Shown piece by piece: positions 1-8,751 of a stretch of 64,000 nucleotides of DNA. The notes under the pieces were generated by a model. That model was not told the DNA's origin. It made no database searches and worked only from the letters and a program-made list of their open reading frames with translations. The translations under genes were made by a program, and so were the position numbers. The stretch's first letter is position 1; each line of letters starts with the position of its first letter. Source of the DNA: Nocardia sp. (lineage in GTDB: Bacteria; Actinomycetota; Actinomycetes; Mycobacteriales; Mycobacteriaceae); the NCBI RefSeq assembly GCF_025465275.1, contig NZ_JAODNK010000043.1, positions 1-64,000 of the forward strand, in the 5' to 3' direction.

Positions 1-263
1 ATGTCGATCAGGGGGACCCACTTGCCGCCCTTGAGGGTGCACAGGGCCGCGTTGATCAGCTCGCTCGCGCTCGATCCGGTGCCGCCGACATTGCTGGAAC
101 CCGATCCGCCGGAGCCGGAATCGGCCGGGGACGACGCCACGGGGGTGGCGGGCTCCACGGTGACCGGGGCGGCGGTGGCGGTGCCTGCCGCGGCGATCGC
201 GGCGGTGATGGCGAAGGCGCCGACGGCTGCGCGCGGGATCGCGTGGGCGAGGGGGTTTTTCAT
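1..263 (-). CDS. Small secreted protein, C-terminus cut by window edge
   Basis: The visible 87 residues begin MKNPLAHAIPRAAVGAF and continue with an Ala-rich hydrophobic stretch ending in ATAAP, a typical Sec signal peptide with a signal peptidase I site. A Ser/Gly-rich linker follows, then SELINAALCTLKGGKWVP before the edge. AAGGAG lies 8 bases before the ATG, which fixes the start at 263. The reverse-strand reading of the same bases is open only because of the GC bias. Function is unknown; it is probably a small exported Nocardia-type protein, comparable in layout to the secreted protein at 32405-32716. Confidence 0.7.
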   Translation of the reverse strand, partial: MKNPLAHAIPRAAVGAFAITAAIAAAGTATAAPVTVEPATPVASSPADSGSGGSGSSNVGGTGSSASELINAALCTLKGGKWVPLID

Positions 264-334
264 CAGGTGTGCTCCTTGCAGGTGACAGTGCGTCGGACCC
301 TACAAGAGATGAATCGTGACTGTTTCAGTTTTGG

Positions 335-1438
335 TCACTTATGGAATGAAACGGGCAGCGGGTAGCCCTTCTCCGTCATGACCGCACGTGCCCGGTCGGG
401 GTAGTCGGTGATGATGCCGTCCACGCCCTGGTCGAGCACCAGGGCGATCGCCTGCTTGTCATTGACCGTCCACGGGATCACCTTGATGCCGAGGGCATGT
501 GCGCGGGCGACATAGGCCTCGGTGGTGGTCAATGTGAAGCCGGGGTCGCCCGCCTTGGCTTCGCTGTCCGACGGGTTGATGTAGCTGGGGGAGGAGATGT
601 CGGCGCCGAGGGCTTTGATCGCGGACAGCGGGTCGTCGGCATGGTCCGCGTAGCGAATGGGGCTGAGCCACATGCTCTCCGGCTTGAAGGTGGAGTCGTC
701 GTAGAGCGCGACGGTCGGGATGGTGGGGTTCTTCGCCTTCACGATGGGCAGGCTGCGCCAGTCGAAACTCTGGATCTCGACCTTGTCGGTGGCGCCGGCC
801 GCCTGGATCGCGCCGAGGATGACATCGACGAATTCGTCCGGTGTGGCGGACTGTTCGGGGTGCTCGGCTTCGATCTTGGTCTCGATGTTGTAGCGCAGCT
901 TGTCGAATGCGCCGGGGTAGCTCTTGACCAGATCGAAGACCTCGGGCAGCTTGGCGATCTTGTTGCCCGGAAGTTCCTGCGCCTCGGGGAAACCCGCCAG
1001 CTTCTTACCGCAGTCGAGGGTGTGCACCTGATCGAAGGTCAGATCGTGCACCACCTTGCCGACGTACGGATACTCCGGATCGTCCGGAAACGCGGGGGCG
1101 GTGTCGGCGCACTTCTCCGGCAGGATCTTCGGGTCGTGCCAGACGAGCGGGACGCTGTCCTTCGTCAGCACGATATCGAGTTCGAGGGTCGAAACACCCA
1201 GTTCGACGGCCTTGGCGAACCCGGGCAGCGACTCCTCGACGGTCATTCCGCGCCCGCCGCGATGGGCCTGCAGATCGAAGGCGCGCTGTGCGTCGGCATG
1301 CGTGCCGGCGCTACTCGAGGTGGAGCCGCCGGTGTCGGAACTACTGCCGCAGGCGGTCAATCCGAGGGCGGCAACCGCCACCCCGGTGACCGCAATAGTC
1401 CTTCTGACGTGCTTCGAGCGCTCTACGAAGAAGGTCAT
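335..1438 (-). CDS. Glycerophosphodiester phosphodiesterase, lipoprotein
   Basis: Predicted 367-residue exported GDPD that hydrolyses glycerophosphodiesters to glycerol-3-phosphate and an alcohol. The N-terminus has a basic region (RSKHVRR), a hydrophobic stretch and the lipobox LTAC, so the mature protein should be lipid-anchored outside the membrane. Catalytic landmarks of the family are visible: AHRGG, then ESLPGF, LELDI and VWHDP, and near the end GVDGIITDYPDRA. Start: the ATG at 1438 has no Shine-Dalgarno, but TATGCT (1446-1451) lies 7 bases upstream, fitting a leaderless mRNA; upstream in-frame TTG 1459 and ATG 1450 are alternatives. Divergent from tmk. Confidence 0.88.
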   Translation of the reverse strand: MTFFVERSKHVRRTIAVTGVAVAALGLTACGSSSDTGGSTSSSAGTHADAQRAFDLQAHRGGRGMTVEESLPGFAKAVELGVSTLELDIVLTKDSVPLVWHDPKILPEKCADTAPAFPDDPEYPYVGKVVHDLTFDQVHTLDCGKKLAGFPEAQELPGNKIAKLPEVFDLVKSYPGAFDKLRYNIETKIEAEHPEQSATPDEFVDVILGAIQAAGATDKVEIQSFDWRSLPIVKAKNPTIPTVALYDDSTFKPESMWLSPIRYADHADDPLSAIKALGADISSPSYINPSDSEAKAGDPGFTLTTTEAYVARAHALGIKVIPWTVNDKQAIALVLDQGVDGIITDYPDRARAVMTEKGYPLPVSFHK

Positions 1439-1545
1439 GGCGCGGAGCATAGCAATCAATTAGTTAACGTCGATCGAGTGAAATCGGGTGGCGCCGTACT
1501 CACCGGCCGAGCCTGCGGTCGGCCGCATTCGGTACTCTCGCGACC

Positions 1546-2193
1546 ATGGGTGCGCTGATTCCGGTAGAAGGGCTCGACGGTGCGGGTAAACGCACGCTGA
1601 CCGATGCCGTCGTCACCGATCTGCGCGCCCGCGGCCTGCGCATCGCCACCCTCGCCTTCCCGCGCTACGGCGTCTCCGTGCACGCGGATCTCGCCGCCGA
1701 GGCGCTGCGCGGCGGGCACGGCGATTTGGCCGCCTCGGTGAATGCCATGGCGCTGCTGTTCGCGCTCGATCGGGCCGATGCCCGCGACGAACTCTCGAAA
1801 TTGCTGGCGGACAACGACATCGTGCTACTGGACCGCTACGTCGCCTCCAATGCCGCCTATTCCGCGGCGCGCCTGCATCAGGATGCCCGCGGCGAAATCG
1901 TGGCCTGGATAGCCGAATTGGAGTTCGCGCGTTTCGAGCTGCCTGTCCCGAATGTGCAGATTCTCCTGGATGTCCCAGTTGATGTGGCGGCGGAACGCGC
2001 CCGGCTGCGCGGCGAATCCGATTCGTCTCGCGCACTCGATGCGTACGAAAAAGACGGCGGACTGCAAAGGCGCACCGGGACCGTCTACCGTGAACTTGCC
2101 GAAACCGACTGGCATGGACCGTGGTGGGTGCATCGGAGCGGTGACGATCCGGCAACACTTGCCGCGCGGCTCGCGGAATACGTTGCTGGATAG
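1546..2193 (+). CDS. tmk: Thymidylate kinase
   Basis: Phosphorylates dTMP to dTDP in thymidine nucleotide synthesis, cytoplasmic. 215 residues, the normal family length. The P-loop is EGLDGAGKRT near residue 9, the mycobacterial-type variant. The DRYVASNAAYSAARL block matches the dTMP-binding DR(Y) motif, and ILLDVPVDVAAERARLRG resembles the LID-adjacent segment. The start is supported by TACTCT (1533-1538) 7 bases before the ATG, suggesting a leaderless transcript. It precedes mtrA by 77 bases in the same order as in Mycobacterium (tmk-mtrA-mtrB-lpqB). Confidence 0.95.
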   Translation: MGALIPVEGLDGAGKRTLTDAVVTDLRARGLRIATLAFPRYGVSVHADLAAEALRGGHGDLAASVNAMALLFALDRADARDELSKLLADNDIVLLDRYVASNAAYSAARLHQDARGEIVAWIAELEFARFELPVPNVQILLDVPVDVAAERARLRGESDSSRALDAYEKDGGLQRRTGTVYRELAETDWHGPWWVHRSGDDPATLAARLAEYVAG

Positions 2194-2270
2194 GGTTGGA
2201 TGTGCGCCGACAGGTCACGAGTGTAGGCGTGGCGGCCTGATTGGAGCCGGAGAGGTGACAACATAGTCTT

Positions 2271-2948
2271 ATGAAGCCCAAGATTCTGGTCGTCGACGAC
2301 GATATGGCTCTCGCTGAGATGCTCACGATCGTCTTGCGGGGTGAGGGATTCGACCCTCACGTCGTCGGTGACGGCACGCAGGCGCTGACCGCGGTCCGGG
2401 AGCTGCGCCCGGATCTCGTGTTGCTGGATCTCATGCTGCCCGGCATGAACGGTATCGATGTATGCCGGGTGCTGCGAGCCGATTCGGGAGTGCCCATCGT
2501 AATGCTGACGGCGAAGACCGACACGGTCGACGTCGTCCTGGGGTTGGAGTCTGGCGCTGACGATTACATCGTCAAGCCGTTCAAGCCGAAAGAACTCGTT
2601 GCTCGCGTGCGGGCCCGCCTGCGCCGCACCGAGGAAGAGCCACAGGAACTGCTGTCCATCGCGGACATCGTCATCGACGTGCCTGCGCACAAGGTGACCC
2701 GCGGCGGTCAGCAGATCTCGCTGACTCCTTTGGAATTCGATCTGCTGGTCGCGCTTGCTCGCAAGCCGCGTCAGGTGTTCACCCGTGAGGTGCTCCTCGA
2801 ACAGGTCTGGGGTTACCGGCATGCCGCCGATACCCGCCTGGTCAATGTGCACGTGCAGCGGTTGCGCGCCAAGGTGGAGAAGGATCCCGAGAACCCGGAG
2901 ATCGTGCTCACCGTGCGAGGGGTGGGTTACAAGGCCGGACCGCCGTGA
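2271..2948 (+). CDS. mtrA: Two-component response regulator MtrA
   Basis: 225-residue OmpR/PhoB-type regulator paired with MtrB. The receiver domain shows the acidic pair VVDDD, the phospho-acceptor in [15 protein letters not shown], and the conserved Lys in IVKPFKP. The C-terminal winged helix carries [21 protein letters not shown] and ends [11 protein letters not shown]. The sequence is almost colinear with mycobacterial MtrA, which controls cell division, wall hydrolases and dnaA/oriC regions. Its last bases overlap the mtrB start (GTGA), so the two are translationally coupled. No strong Shine-Dalgarno is seen before the ATG. Confidence 0.97.
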   Translation: MKPKILVVDDDMALAEMLTIVLRGEGFDPHVVGDGTQALTAVRELRPDLVLLDLMLPGMNGIDVCRVLRADSGVPIVMLTAKTDTVDVVLGLESGADDYIVKPFKPKELVARVRARLRRTEEEPQELLSIADIVIDVPAHKVTRGGQQISLTPLEFDLLVALARKPRQVFTREVLLEQVWGYRHAADTRLVNVHVQRLRAKVEKDPENPEIVLTVRGVGYKAGPP

Positions 2949-4870
2949 TCGCTGGTTCCAGAAACCGCGTTCAGCGGTCGCTGGCAGTGATGGTGGCCTG
3001 GTTTCGCACCGTAGGTGAGCGACTGGGCCACGTCTGGCGTGGTTCTCTGCAACTGCGCGTTGTCGTGTCCACCCTGACCCTGTCGTTGATCGTGATCACG
3101 ATTCTCGGAGTCGTGCTCACATCGCAGATCACCGACAGGCTCTTGGACGCGAAGATCAATGCGGCCGTCGAGGAGATGGGTCGTGCCCGTAATACGGTGC
3201 AGGCCACCTTGACGGGCGTGCACGATTCCAGCACCCAGCTGGCTCGACTGGAGGATGCCCGCCGCGCCCTGGCCGGGGGCGGCGGCTCCCAATCCGGCGG
3301 CGCCGCGGGCAGTTACGACTCCGCGCTGGCCATGATCGGCGACAGCCAATCCGAGCTCAATGCCGGGCCGATCCAGGAAATCCCGCCGGAGTTGCGGCAT
3401 TTCGTGCAGGAGCGCCAGGTCAGCTACCAGTTCGCGACGGTGTCCGATCCGGACGGCTATCGCGGCTCGGCGCTGATCATCGGCAGCCCCGCCGCCGACA
3501 TACCCACGCTGGAGATCTATCTGATCTTCCCGCTCACCAATGAGCAACGCTCGCTGGGTCTTATGCGCGGCACCATGCTCATCGGCGGCATCGTGCTGCT
3601 GGTCCTGCTCGCCGCCATTACCGCCCTGGTGACGCGACAGGTGGTGCTGCCCATTCGATCCGCGGCGCGCATCGCCTCGCGCTTCGCCGACGGACGACTC
3701 AAAGAGCGCATGCTCGTGCGCGGTGAAGACGACATGGCCAGGCTGGCCATGTCGTTCAATGAGATGGCCGAAAGTCTGTCCAACCAGATCACCCAACTCG
3801 AAGAGTTCGGAAATCTGCAGCGCCGCTTCACCTCCGACGTCAGCCATGAGCTGCGCACGCCATTGACCACGGTCCGCATGGCCGCCGATCTCATCCACGG
3901 CTCCAGCGATGACCTGGATCCGGCGCTCGCGCGCTCGGCCGAACTGCTGGTGAACGAACTCGACCGGTTCGAGGGACTGCTCAACGATCTGCTCGAGATC
4001 AGCCGCCACGACGCGGGTGTGGCTGAGCTGCAGGTGGAATCGCTCGATGTGCGCATGTGCGCGCGGGCGGCCGTGTCCACCGTGCGGCACCTGGCCAAGG
4101 AATCGGGTGTCGAGCTGGTTGTCGACATGCCCGAGGAACCCCTTGTCGCCGAGGTGGATCCGCGCCGGGTCGAGCGGGTGCTGCGCAATCTGCTCGCCAA
4201 TGCCATCGACCACAGTGAGGGCAAACCGGTCCTCATGCGCATGCGTGGCGACAGTGATGCCAATGCCGTCGCCATCATCGTGCGCGATCAGGGTGTGGGG
4301 CTGCGGCCGGGCGAAGAGAAACTGGTCTTCAACCGGTTCTGGCGTTCGGACCCCTCGCGCATGCGGCGCAGCGGCGGAACGGGTTTGGGCCTGTCCATCA
4401 GCGTCGAGGACGCCAACCTGCACGAGGGCAAGCTCGAGGCCTGGGGCGAGATCGGCGTCGGCGCCAGCTTCCGGCTGACCCTGCCGCTGGTGCGCACCCG
4501 GAAACTGGGCCAGAGCCCACTGCCCCTGGAACCGCCCAAGACGCGCGGCGGCGTCACGGCCGAACAGCTCGCCCTCGATATCGGCACCGCCGAATCCGGC
4601 TCGGCCGAAACCGATCCCCTCACCACCGAATACGAACTCGCCGTCGCGGAACCCCCGGCCGGGGTGACGGAATACGAGCTGGCCGTTGCCGATCCGCCTG
4701 CGGGAGTGACGGAGTACGAGCTCGCCGTCGCCGATCCCCCCTCTGGCCAATACAAGCTGGCGACCGTGGATCCGCCGCCCGCCGAATCCGAGCCCAGCGC
4801 ACCGGATTCCGAGAATCCCGAAGATCCTGATCACCCCGCGCGCACCGATTCACGGGACGGAGGGTCGTGA
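2945..4870 (+). CDS. mtrB: Sensor histidine kinase MtrB
   Basis: 641-residue membrane sensor kinase for MtrA. TM1 is about residues 38-60, an extracytoplasmic loop follows, TM2 is about 208-230, then a HAMP domain, the HisKA block [13 protein letters not shown] with His301, and an ATPase domain with N box [10 protein letters not shown] and GTGLGLSI. The GTG start overlaps the mtrA stop by 4 bases, and its stop overlaps lpqB by 4 bases. The C-terminus is longer than the M. tuberculosis protein I recall (567 residues): an acidic Pro-rich tail with three tandem 14-residue units ([14 protein letters not shown] and variants) from residue 561. Confidence 0.96.
   Translation: MIAGSRNRVQRSLAVMVAWFRTVGERLGHVWRGSLQLRVVVSTLTLSLIVITILGVVLTSQITDRLLDAKINAAVEEMGRARNTVQATLTGVHDSSTQLARLEDARRALAGGGGSQSGGAAGSYDSALAMIGDSQSELNAGPIQEIPPELRHFVQERQVSYQFATVSDPDGYRGSALIIGSPAADIPTLEIYLIFPLTNEQRSLGLMRGTMLIGGIVLLVLLAAITALVTRQVVLPIRSAARIASRFADGRLKERMLVRGEDDMARLAMSFNEMAESLSNQITQLEEFGNLQRRFTSDVSHELRTPLTTVRMAADLIHGSSDDLDPALARSAELLVNELDRFEGLLNDLLEISRHDAGVAELQVESLDVRMCARAAVSTVRHLAKESGVELVVDMPEEPLVAEVDPRRVERVLRNLLANAIDHSEGKPVLMRMRGDSDANAVAIIVRDQGVGLRPGEEKLVFNRFWRSDPSRMRRSGGTGLGLSISVEDANLHEGKLEAWGEIGVGASFRLTLPLVRTRKLGQSPLPLEPPKTRGGVTAEQLALDIGTAESGSAETDPLTTEYELAVAEPPAGVTEYELAVADPPAGVTEYELAVADPPSGQYKLATVDPPPAESEPSAPDSENPEDPDHPARTDSRDGGS
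4625..4747 (+). repeat. In-frame 42-bp tandem repeat in mtrB tail
   Basis: Three consecutive 14-residue units reading TEYELAVA(E/D)PP(A/S)G(V), then a degenerate fourth ([10 protein letters not shown]). The units differ at synonymous positions, so the duplication is not very recent. They encode an acidic Pro-rich cytoplasmic tail after the kinase domain. Confidence 0.85.
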
Positions 4871-6942
4871 GGAAACGGAACCCACTGATTTCGCGAGATG
4901 TGGGTAACTCCCCAGCCACCTCGCGACGGGGCCCGATTCCCGACCGCCGGTCCGCGACGGCGGTCTCGCCGCGCCCGACGTCCGGCAAAAGGTTCGGGGA
5001 GGCGGAAGAGTACCCACTGATTTCGCGAGATGTGGGTAACTCCCCAGCCACCTCGCGACGGGGCCCGATTCCTGACCGCCGGTCCGCGACGGCGGTCTCG
5101 CCGCGCCCGACGTCCGGCAAAAGGTTCGGAGAGGCGGGCCGCCTGGCCCGGGCGATTGTGGTTGTCGGCTGCCTATTGGGCCTCACGGGCTGCGCGAATC
5201 TGCCGGATTCGTCGGCGCCGCAGGCGCTGGGCACCCTGGACCACCAGCCCAGCAGTTCCGGTCCGACCCCGCCCATTTCGGGGCGCGAACCCGATCAGCT
5301 GCTGCGCGACTTCCTGCAGGCGACCTCCGATCCCACCAATCGGCATCAGACCGCGCGGCAGTACCTTTCGCCCGCCGCCAACGTGCGCTGGGATGACGCG
5401 GCCGGAACCACCATCGTCGACCGTCCGGACACGCTGCGGGAATCGCGCACCGCCGATACCGCCACCTATGTGATCCGGGCCCGCAAGATCGGCGAGCTCG
5501 CCGCCGACGGCGCCTACCGCGCCACCGACGGCACCCTGGAGAACAAGGTCGAAATGGTGAAGGTCGACGGCGAGTGGCGCGTCGACGATCTCCCGGCCGG
5601 CGTCCTCATCGAACAGACCGCCTTCGCCAAGTCCTACAAGCGGTACTCGCTGTTCTTCCCCAACCTGGCCGGTATGGCCATGGTCCCCGATCTGCGCTGG
5701 GTCTCCGCGCGCAAGGATCAACTGCCGCAACGACTACTGGGCATGCTCGGCGAGGGCACCCAGCAGGCGCTCGCCTCCGCCGTGCGCAATCCGCTCTCCG
5801 GCGGCGTGACCCTGCGCGGGCCCATCACCAAGGCCAATGGCGAGACCGACAATGTGGGCGTCGGCGCGGGCGGCGTCCAGGTCGACTTCGCGGGGGCGTC
5901 CGGACTGGACCCGAAGTCCAAGGAGCTCTTGGCGACCCAGGTGGTGCTCACCCTCGCCGGCGCCGAAATCCTCGGACCGTACATGCTGCTGGCCGACGGC
6001 AAACCCCTCGACGACCGCTACGCCGCCACCGGCTGGAACCGGTCCGATGTGGAAGCCATGAGCCCGGACGTCATCGCGCAGAACAAAACCGGACTGCACG
6101 CGGTGCGCGACGGCTCACTGGTGGCCGTCACCGACACCGGCATCACCGCGGCGCCCGGCTTCTTCGGCAGTACCCACACCCTGCAATCGGTGGCGCTGTC
6201 CCCGGACGGGCAACTGGTCGCCGCGGTCGCCAACTCCGGCCGGCCCGCACCGGAACCGGAACGCACCCTCATCATCGGCACCTACGACGGCCAGGGCTTC
6301 CCGGTCGCCACCGGCGGCACCTTCACCCGCCCGTCCTGGCCCGCCGACGGCACCTCCGCCTGGGCGGTGGTCGACGGGGACCGGGTGATCCGGGCCGTGC
6401 ACGACCGCAGCACCGGCAATGTGTCCGTCCAGGATGTGGACATCGCCGAACTGCAGGCGGCCGCGGCCAATTCGAGTTCGAATTCCGCCCAGCCGCCGCG
6501 CGGGCCCATTACCGAACTGCGCATCTCGCCGTCCGGAGCGCGGGCGGCGCTGATCGCCAACGGCAAGGTGTACGTGGTGGTCGTGGCCCCGCAGGCCGGT
6601 GGCAGCGGCAAGTTTTCGCTGAGCTCACCACTGCCCCTGGCTGTCGGTCTGAGCACCGCCGCGGTGTCGGTGGACTGGCAGAGCGATGAGCGTGTCATTG
6701 TCACGCGAGAGGGCAATGTGGACCCCGTTGCGGGCGTCCTGGTGGACGGCTCCGGGTTCCAGCCGCAGACCACGCAGAACCTCACTCCGCCGGTGCGTGT
6801 TGTCAGCGTTTCGCCGGACCACGAATACATCGCCGACTCCCGCGCGGTCCTCGAACTGACCCGCAATCCCGAAGGCGGCGAGTACTACTGGCGCGAAGTT
6901 CCCGGTCTCGGCGGCAATGCCGTGCCGGTACTGCCCGGCTAG
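4867..6942 (+). CDS. lpqB: Lipoprotein LpqB with repeat-derived N-terminal extension
   Basis: Third gene of the mtrA-mtrB-lpqB operon. LpqB is a lipoprotein that modulates MtrB in mycobacteria. The body matches LpqB: an N-terminal domain ([28 protein letters not shown]), a GerMN-like region and a beta-propeller-like half ending [14 protein letters not shown]. The lipobox is [15 protein letters not shown], with lipid Cys near residue 109. Oddly, about 88 residues precede the signal peptide: GTG 4867 (overlapping the mtrB stop) is followed by two near-identical 44-residue units encoded by two tandem family A DNA repeats (132-bp period, in frame). Either the lipoprotein carries a long n-region or translation starts downstream near 5140. 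Confidence 0.93.
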   Translation: MRKRNPLISRDVGNSPATSRRGPIPDRRSATAVSPRPTSGKRFGEAEEYPLISRDVGNSPATSRRGPIPDRRSATAVSPRPTSGKRFGEAGRLARAIVVVGCLLGLTGCANLPDSSAPQALGTLDHQPSSSGPTPPISGREPDQLLRDFLQATSDPTNRHQTARQYLSPAANVRWDDAAGTTIVDRPDTLRESRTADTATYVIRARKIGELAADGAYRATDGTLENKVEMVKVDGEWRVDDLPAGVLIEQTAFAKSYKRYSLFFPNLAGMAMVPDLRWVSARKDQLPQRLLGMLGEGTQQALASAVRNPLSGGVTLRGPITKANGETDNVGVGAGGVQVDFAGASGLDPKSKELLATQVVLTLAGAEILGPYMLLADGKPLDDRYAATGWNRSDVEAMSPDVIAQNKTGLHAVRDGSLVAVTDTGITAAPGFFGSTHTLQSVALSPDGQLVAAVANSGRPAPEPERTLIIGTYDGQGFPVATGGTFTRPSWPADGTSAWAVVDGDRVIRAVHDRSTGNVSVQDVDIAELQAAAANSSSNSAQPPRGPITELRISPSGARAALIANGKVYVVVVAPQAGGSGKFSLSSPLPLAVGLSTAAVSVDWQSDERVIVTREGNVDPVAGVLVDGSGFQPQTTQNLTPPVRVVSVSPDHEYIADSRAVLELTRNPEGGEYYWREVPGLGGNAVPVLPG
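4885..5005 (+). repeat. Dispersed repeat family A, copy 1
   Basis: 121-bp element opening CTGATTTCGCGAGATGTGGG, then TAACTCCCC, and ending AAAAGGTTCGGGGAGGCGG. It lies inside the 5' coding region of lpqB and is duplicated in tandem with copy 2. Confidence 0.85.
5017..5137 (+). repeat. Dispersed repeat family A, copy 2
   Basis: Second tandem copy, also 121 bp, starting 132 bp after copy 1. It differs from copy 1 at only about two positions, so the duplication is recent. The 132-bp period is 44 codons, which keeps lpqB open. Confidence 0.85.
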
Positions 6943-6957
6943 GCGCACACTGGATCG

Positions 6958-7602
6958 ATGGGGGAGTTGCTGGATCTGATCCTGCCGCGCGTCTGCGGCG
7001 GGTGCGGAACGAGCGGCACCAGTTGGTGTGCCGACTGCGCCGACGCGCTGTCCGGTCCACCCGTTCGTATTCGCCCGCGCGCCGATCCCGGAGTGCCGTG
7101 CTGGGCGCTCGCGCCCTACCGAGGTGCGCCGCGGCGCGCGGTGCTGGCCGCCAAGGAACAGCGACGCGCCGACCTGGCACCCTCGATAGGGGTGGCCCTG
7201 GCCAGGGGGCTGGATCATTTGCGGGACACCTCGCGGCCGCTGATTCTGGTTCCCGCACCGAGCCGTAGAGTGGCGGCGCGACGCCGTGGCGGTGACCCGG
7301 TGGTGCGTGCCGCGCACGTCGCGGCGAGTTGCCTGCCCGATTGCCGACTGGTGCGAATACTGGCCATGCGCCCTGGTGTGCGCGATTCGGTCGGCCTCGG
7401 CAGGAGCGACCGCCAGCACAATCTGCGTGGGCGGATCATCGTGGGTCCGGGCTGCCCCGAACCTGCCCTGTTTCCGGCAAATGCCGAGGTAGTCCTTATT
7501 GACGACGTGTTGACCACGGGGGCCACGGTGTGTGAATCGGTGCGTGCGCTACGCGGTGCCCGAGTGACGGTTCGTGCCGCGCTGGTTACGTGCCACGCTT
7601 GA
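6958..7602 (+). CDS. ComF-family phosphoribosyltransferase
   Basis: 214 residues with an N-terminal zinc-binding pair (CGGCG...CADC) and a C-terminal PRPP-binding loop VVLIDDVLTTGATV. This is the layout of ComF/GntX proteins, linked in some bacteria to DNA uptake and in others of unknown role. It begins 16 bases after lpqB, so it probably shares the mtrAB-lpqB transcript, as in M. tuberculosis (Rv3242c). No other competence gene is in the window. Confidence 0.85.
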   Translation: MGELLDLILPRVCGGCGTSGTSWCADCADALSGPPVRIRPRADPGVPCWALAPYRGAPRRAVLAAKEQRRADLAPSIGVALARGLDHLRDTSRPLILVPAPSRRVAARRRGGDPVVRAAHVAASCLPDCRLVRILAMRPGVRDSVGLGRSDRQHNLRGRIIVGPGCPEPALFPANAEVVLIDDVLTTGATVCESVRALRGARVTVRAALVTCHA

Positions 7603-7786
7603 TTCTTCGAAATTTGCGTGAACACTGGCGGACAGGTCGCTGGCGTATTAGCGTCGGTTTCCAGACACCCGAACTAAGAGTTTGGAGGTGGCGCCTCGGA
7701 CATCAGTGCCGGGCGATCTCTTCGATCGGCACCCGTTTCAATCCCGCCGCACGAGCGGTTTGTGCGGCCAGATCCGGGAGGTACGC

Positions 7787-8515
7787 GTGACGACTTCTTC
7801 ACGACCTTCAGCGAAGTCTGCAGACACCTCGGTGCTGCTGGATGATGAATTCATCCCCGACGACCAGTCCACCGCGCTCGGCCAGGCGGCGGAAATCGTG
7901 GTCAAGGGACGAACCCTCGGCGAGGGTGGCGTTCCAGAACATTTCCGAAACCACGTGTCGGAGAAGCTTTCCCGACTGGAGCGCTTCGATCCCACCATCT
8001 ACCTGTTCGACGTGGAACTCACGCACGAGCGCAACCGTCGTCAACGCAAGAACTGCCAGCGGATAGAGATCACCGCTCGCGGCAAGGGTCCGGTCGTCCG
8101 GGCCGAAGCCTGCGCGGACAGCTTCTACGGCGCCTTGGAACTGGCGATCGAGAGGCTGGAGGGCCGGTTACGCCGGCTCAAGGACCGTCGTCGCGTACAT
8201 CATGGGGACAAGACACCGATCTCGGTGTCGCAAGCGACGGCAGGACTGATCGACGATTCGCTGTTCATGTCACCGAACGGGTCGTCCGGCGCACATGATC
8301 ACGCGGGCGAGGAACTGGACGGCGATAGCGCCGGACCGGGTCACGTCGTCCGCACCAAGACCCATCCCGCCATCCCCATGACGATCGACGACGCCCTCTA
8401 CCAGATGGAGCTCGTCGGTCACGATTTCTTCCTGTTCCAGGACAAGGAGACCGACCGACCGTCGGTCGTCTACCGTCGCCACGCCTTCGACTACGGCATC
8501 ATCCGTCTCGCATAA
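7787..8515 (+). CDS. hpf: Ribosome hibernation promoting factor (long form)
   Basis: 242 residues. The N-terminal S30AE/YfiA domain (VKGRTLGEGGVPEHFRNHVSEKL, then ELTHERNRRQRKNCQRIEIT) would bind the 30S decoding region. The C-terminal dimerisation domain (VVRTKTHPAIPMTIDDALYQMELVGHDFFLF) is that of long-form HPF, which forms inactive 100S ribosomes. The start GTG 7787 is chosen because GGGAGG lies 6 bases upstream; the frame remains open to an upstream ATG at 7682 without a ribosome site. Separate promoter probable in the 184-bp gap after comF. Confidence 0.9.
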   Translation: MTTSSRPSAKSADTSVLLDDEFIPDDQSTALGQAAEIVVKGRTLGEGGVPEHFRNHVSEKLSRLERFDPTIYLFDVELTHERNRRQRKNCQRIEITARGKGPVVRAEACADSFYGALELAIERLEGRLRRLKDRRRVHHGDKTPISVSQATAGLIDDSLFMSPNGSSGAHDHAGEELDGDSAGPGHVVRTKTHPAIPMTIDDALYQMELVGHDFFLFQDKETDRPSVVYRRHAFDYGIIRLA

Positions 8516-8541
8516 GAGTGGCAAGTCGCTAGAACACTGCC

Positions 8542-8662
8542 CCGCCTCCCCGCGACTTTTGCCGGTCGTGGGGAGCGTGAAGATCGCCGTTCCGGGCCGG
8601 CGGCTGGCAAGTTGGCTTAGTTCTGGGGTGGCTGGGGAGTTACCCGCAACTTGCGAGATCAG
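8542..8662 (-). repeat. Dispersed repeat family A, copy 3
   Basis: Inverted copy, exactly 121 bp, in the hpf-thiolase gap. On the reverse strand it opens CTGATCTCGCAAGTTGCGGG followed by TAACTCCCC and ends GGCAAAAGTCGCGGGGAGG. The centre has drifted from the other copies while the ends are kept. Confidence 0.82.
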
Positions 8663-8699
8663 TTGGTTACTATCTGATACGGGGTGTATCGCTTTCTTT

Positions 8700-8715
8700 C
8701 TTACCTCACGGTAAG
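8700..8715. promoter_or_regulatory. Palindromic operator before the thiolase gene
   Basis: CTTACC-TCAC-GGTAAG, a perfect 6-bp-arm palindrome, 37 bases before the thiolase start. It resembles TetR/FadR-type operators, but the regulator is not identifiable here. Confidence 0.5.
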
Positions 8716-8751
8716 TTTGGTGCCTCAGGCTTTTCTCGAAAGGAAACCCCC

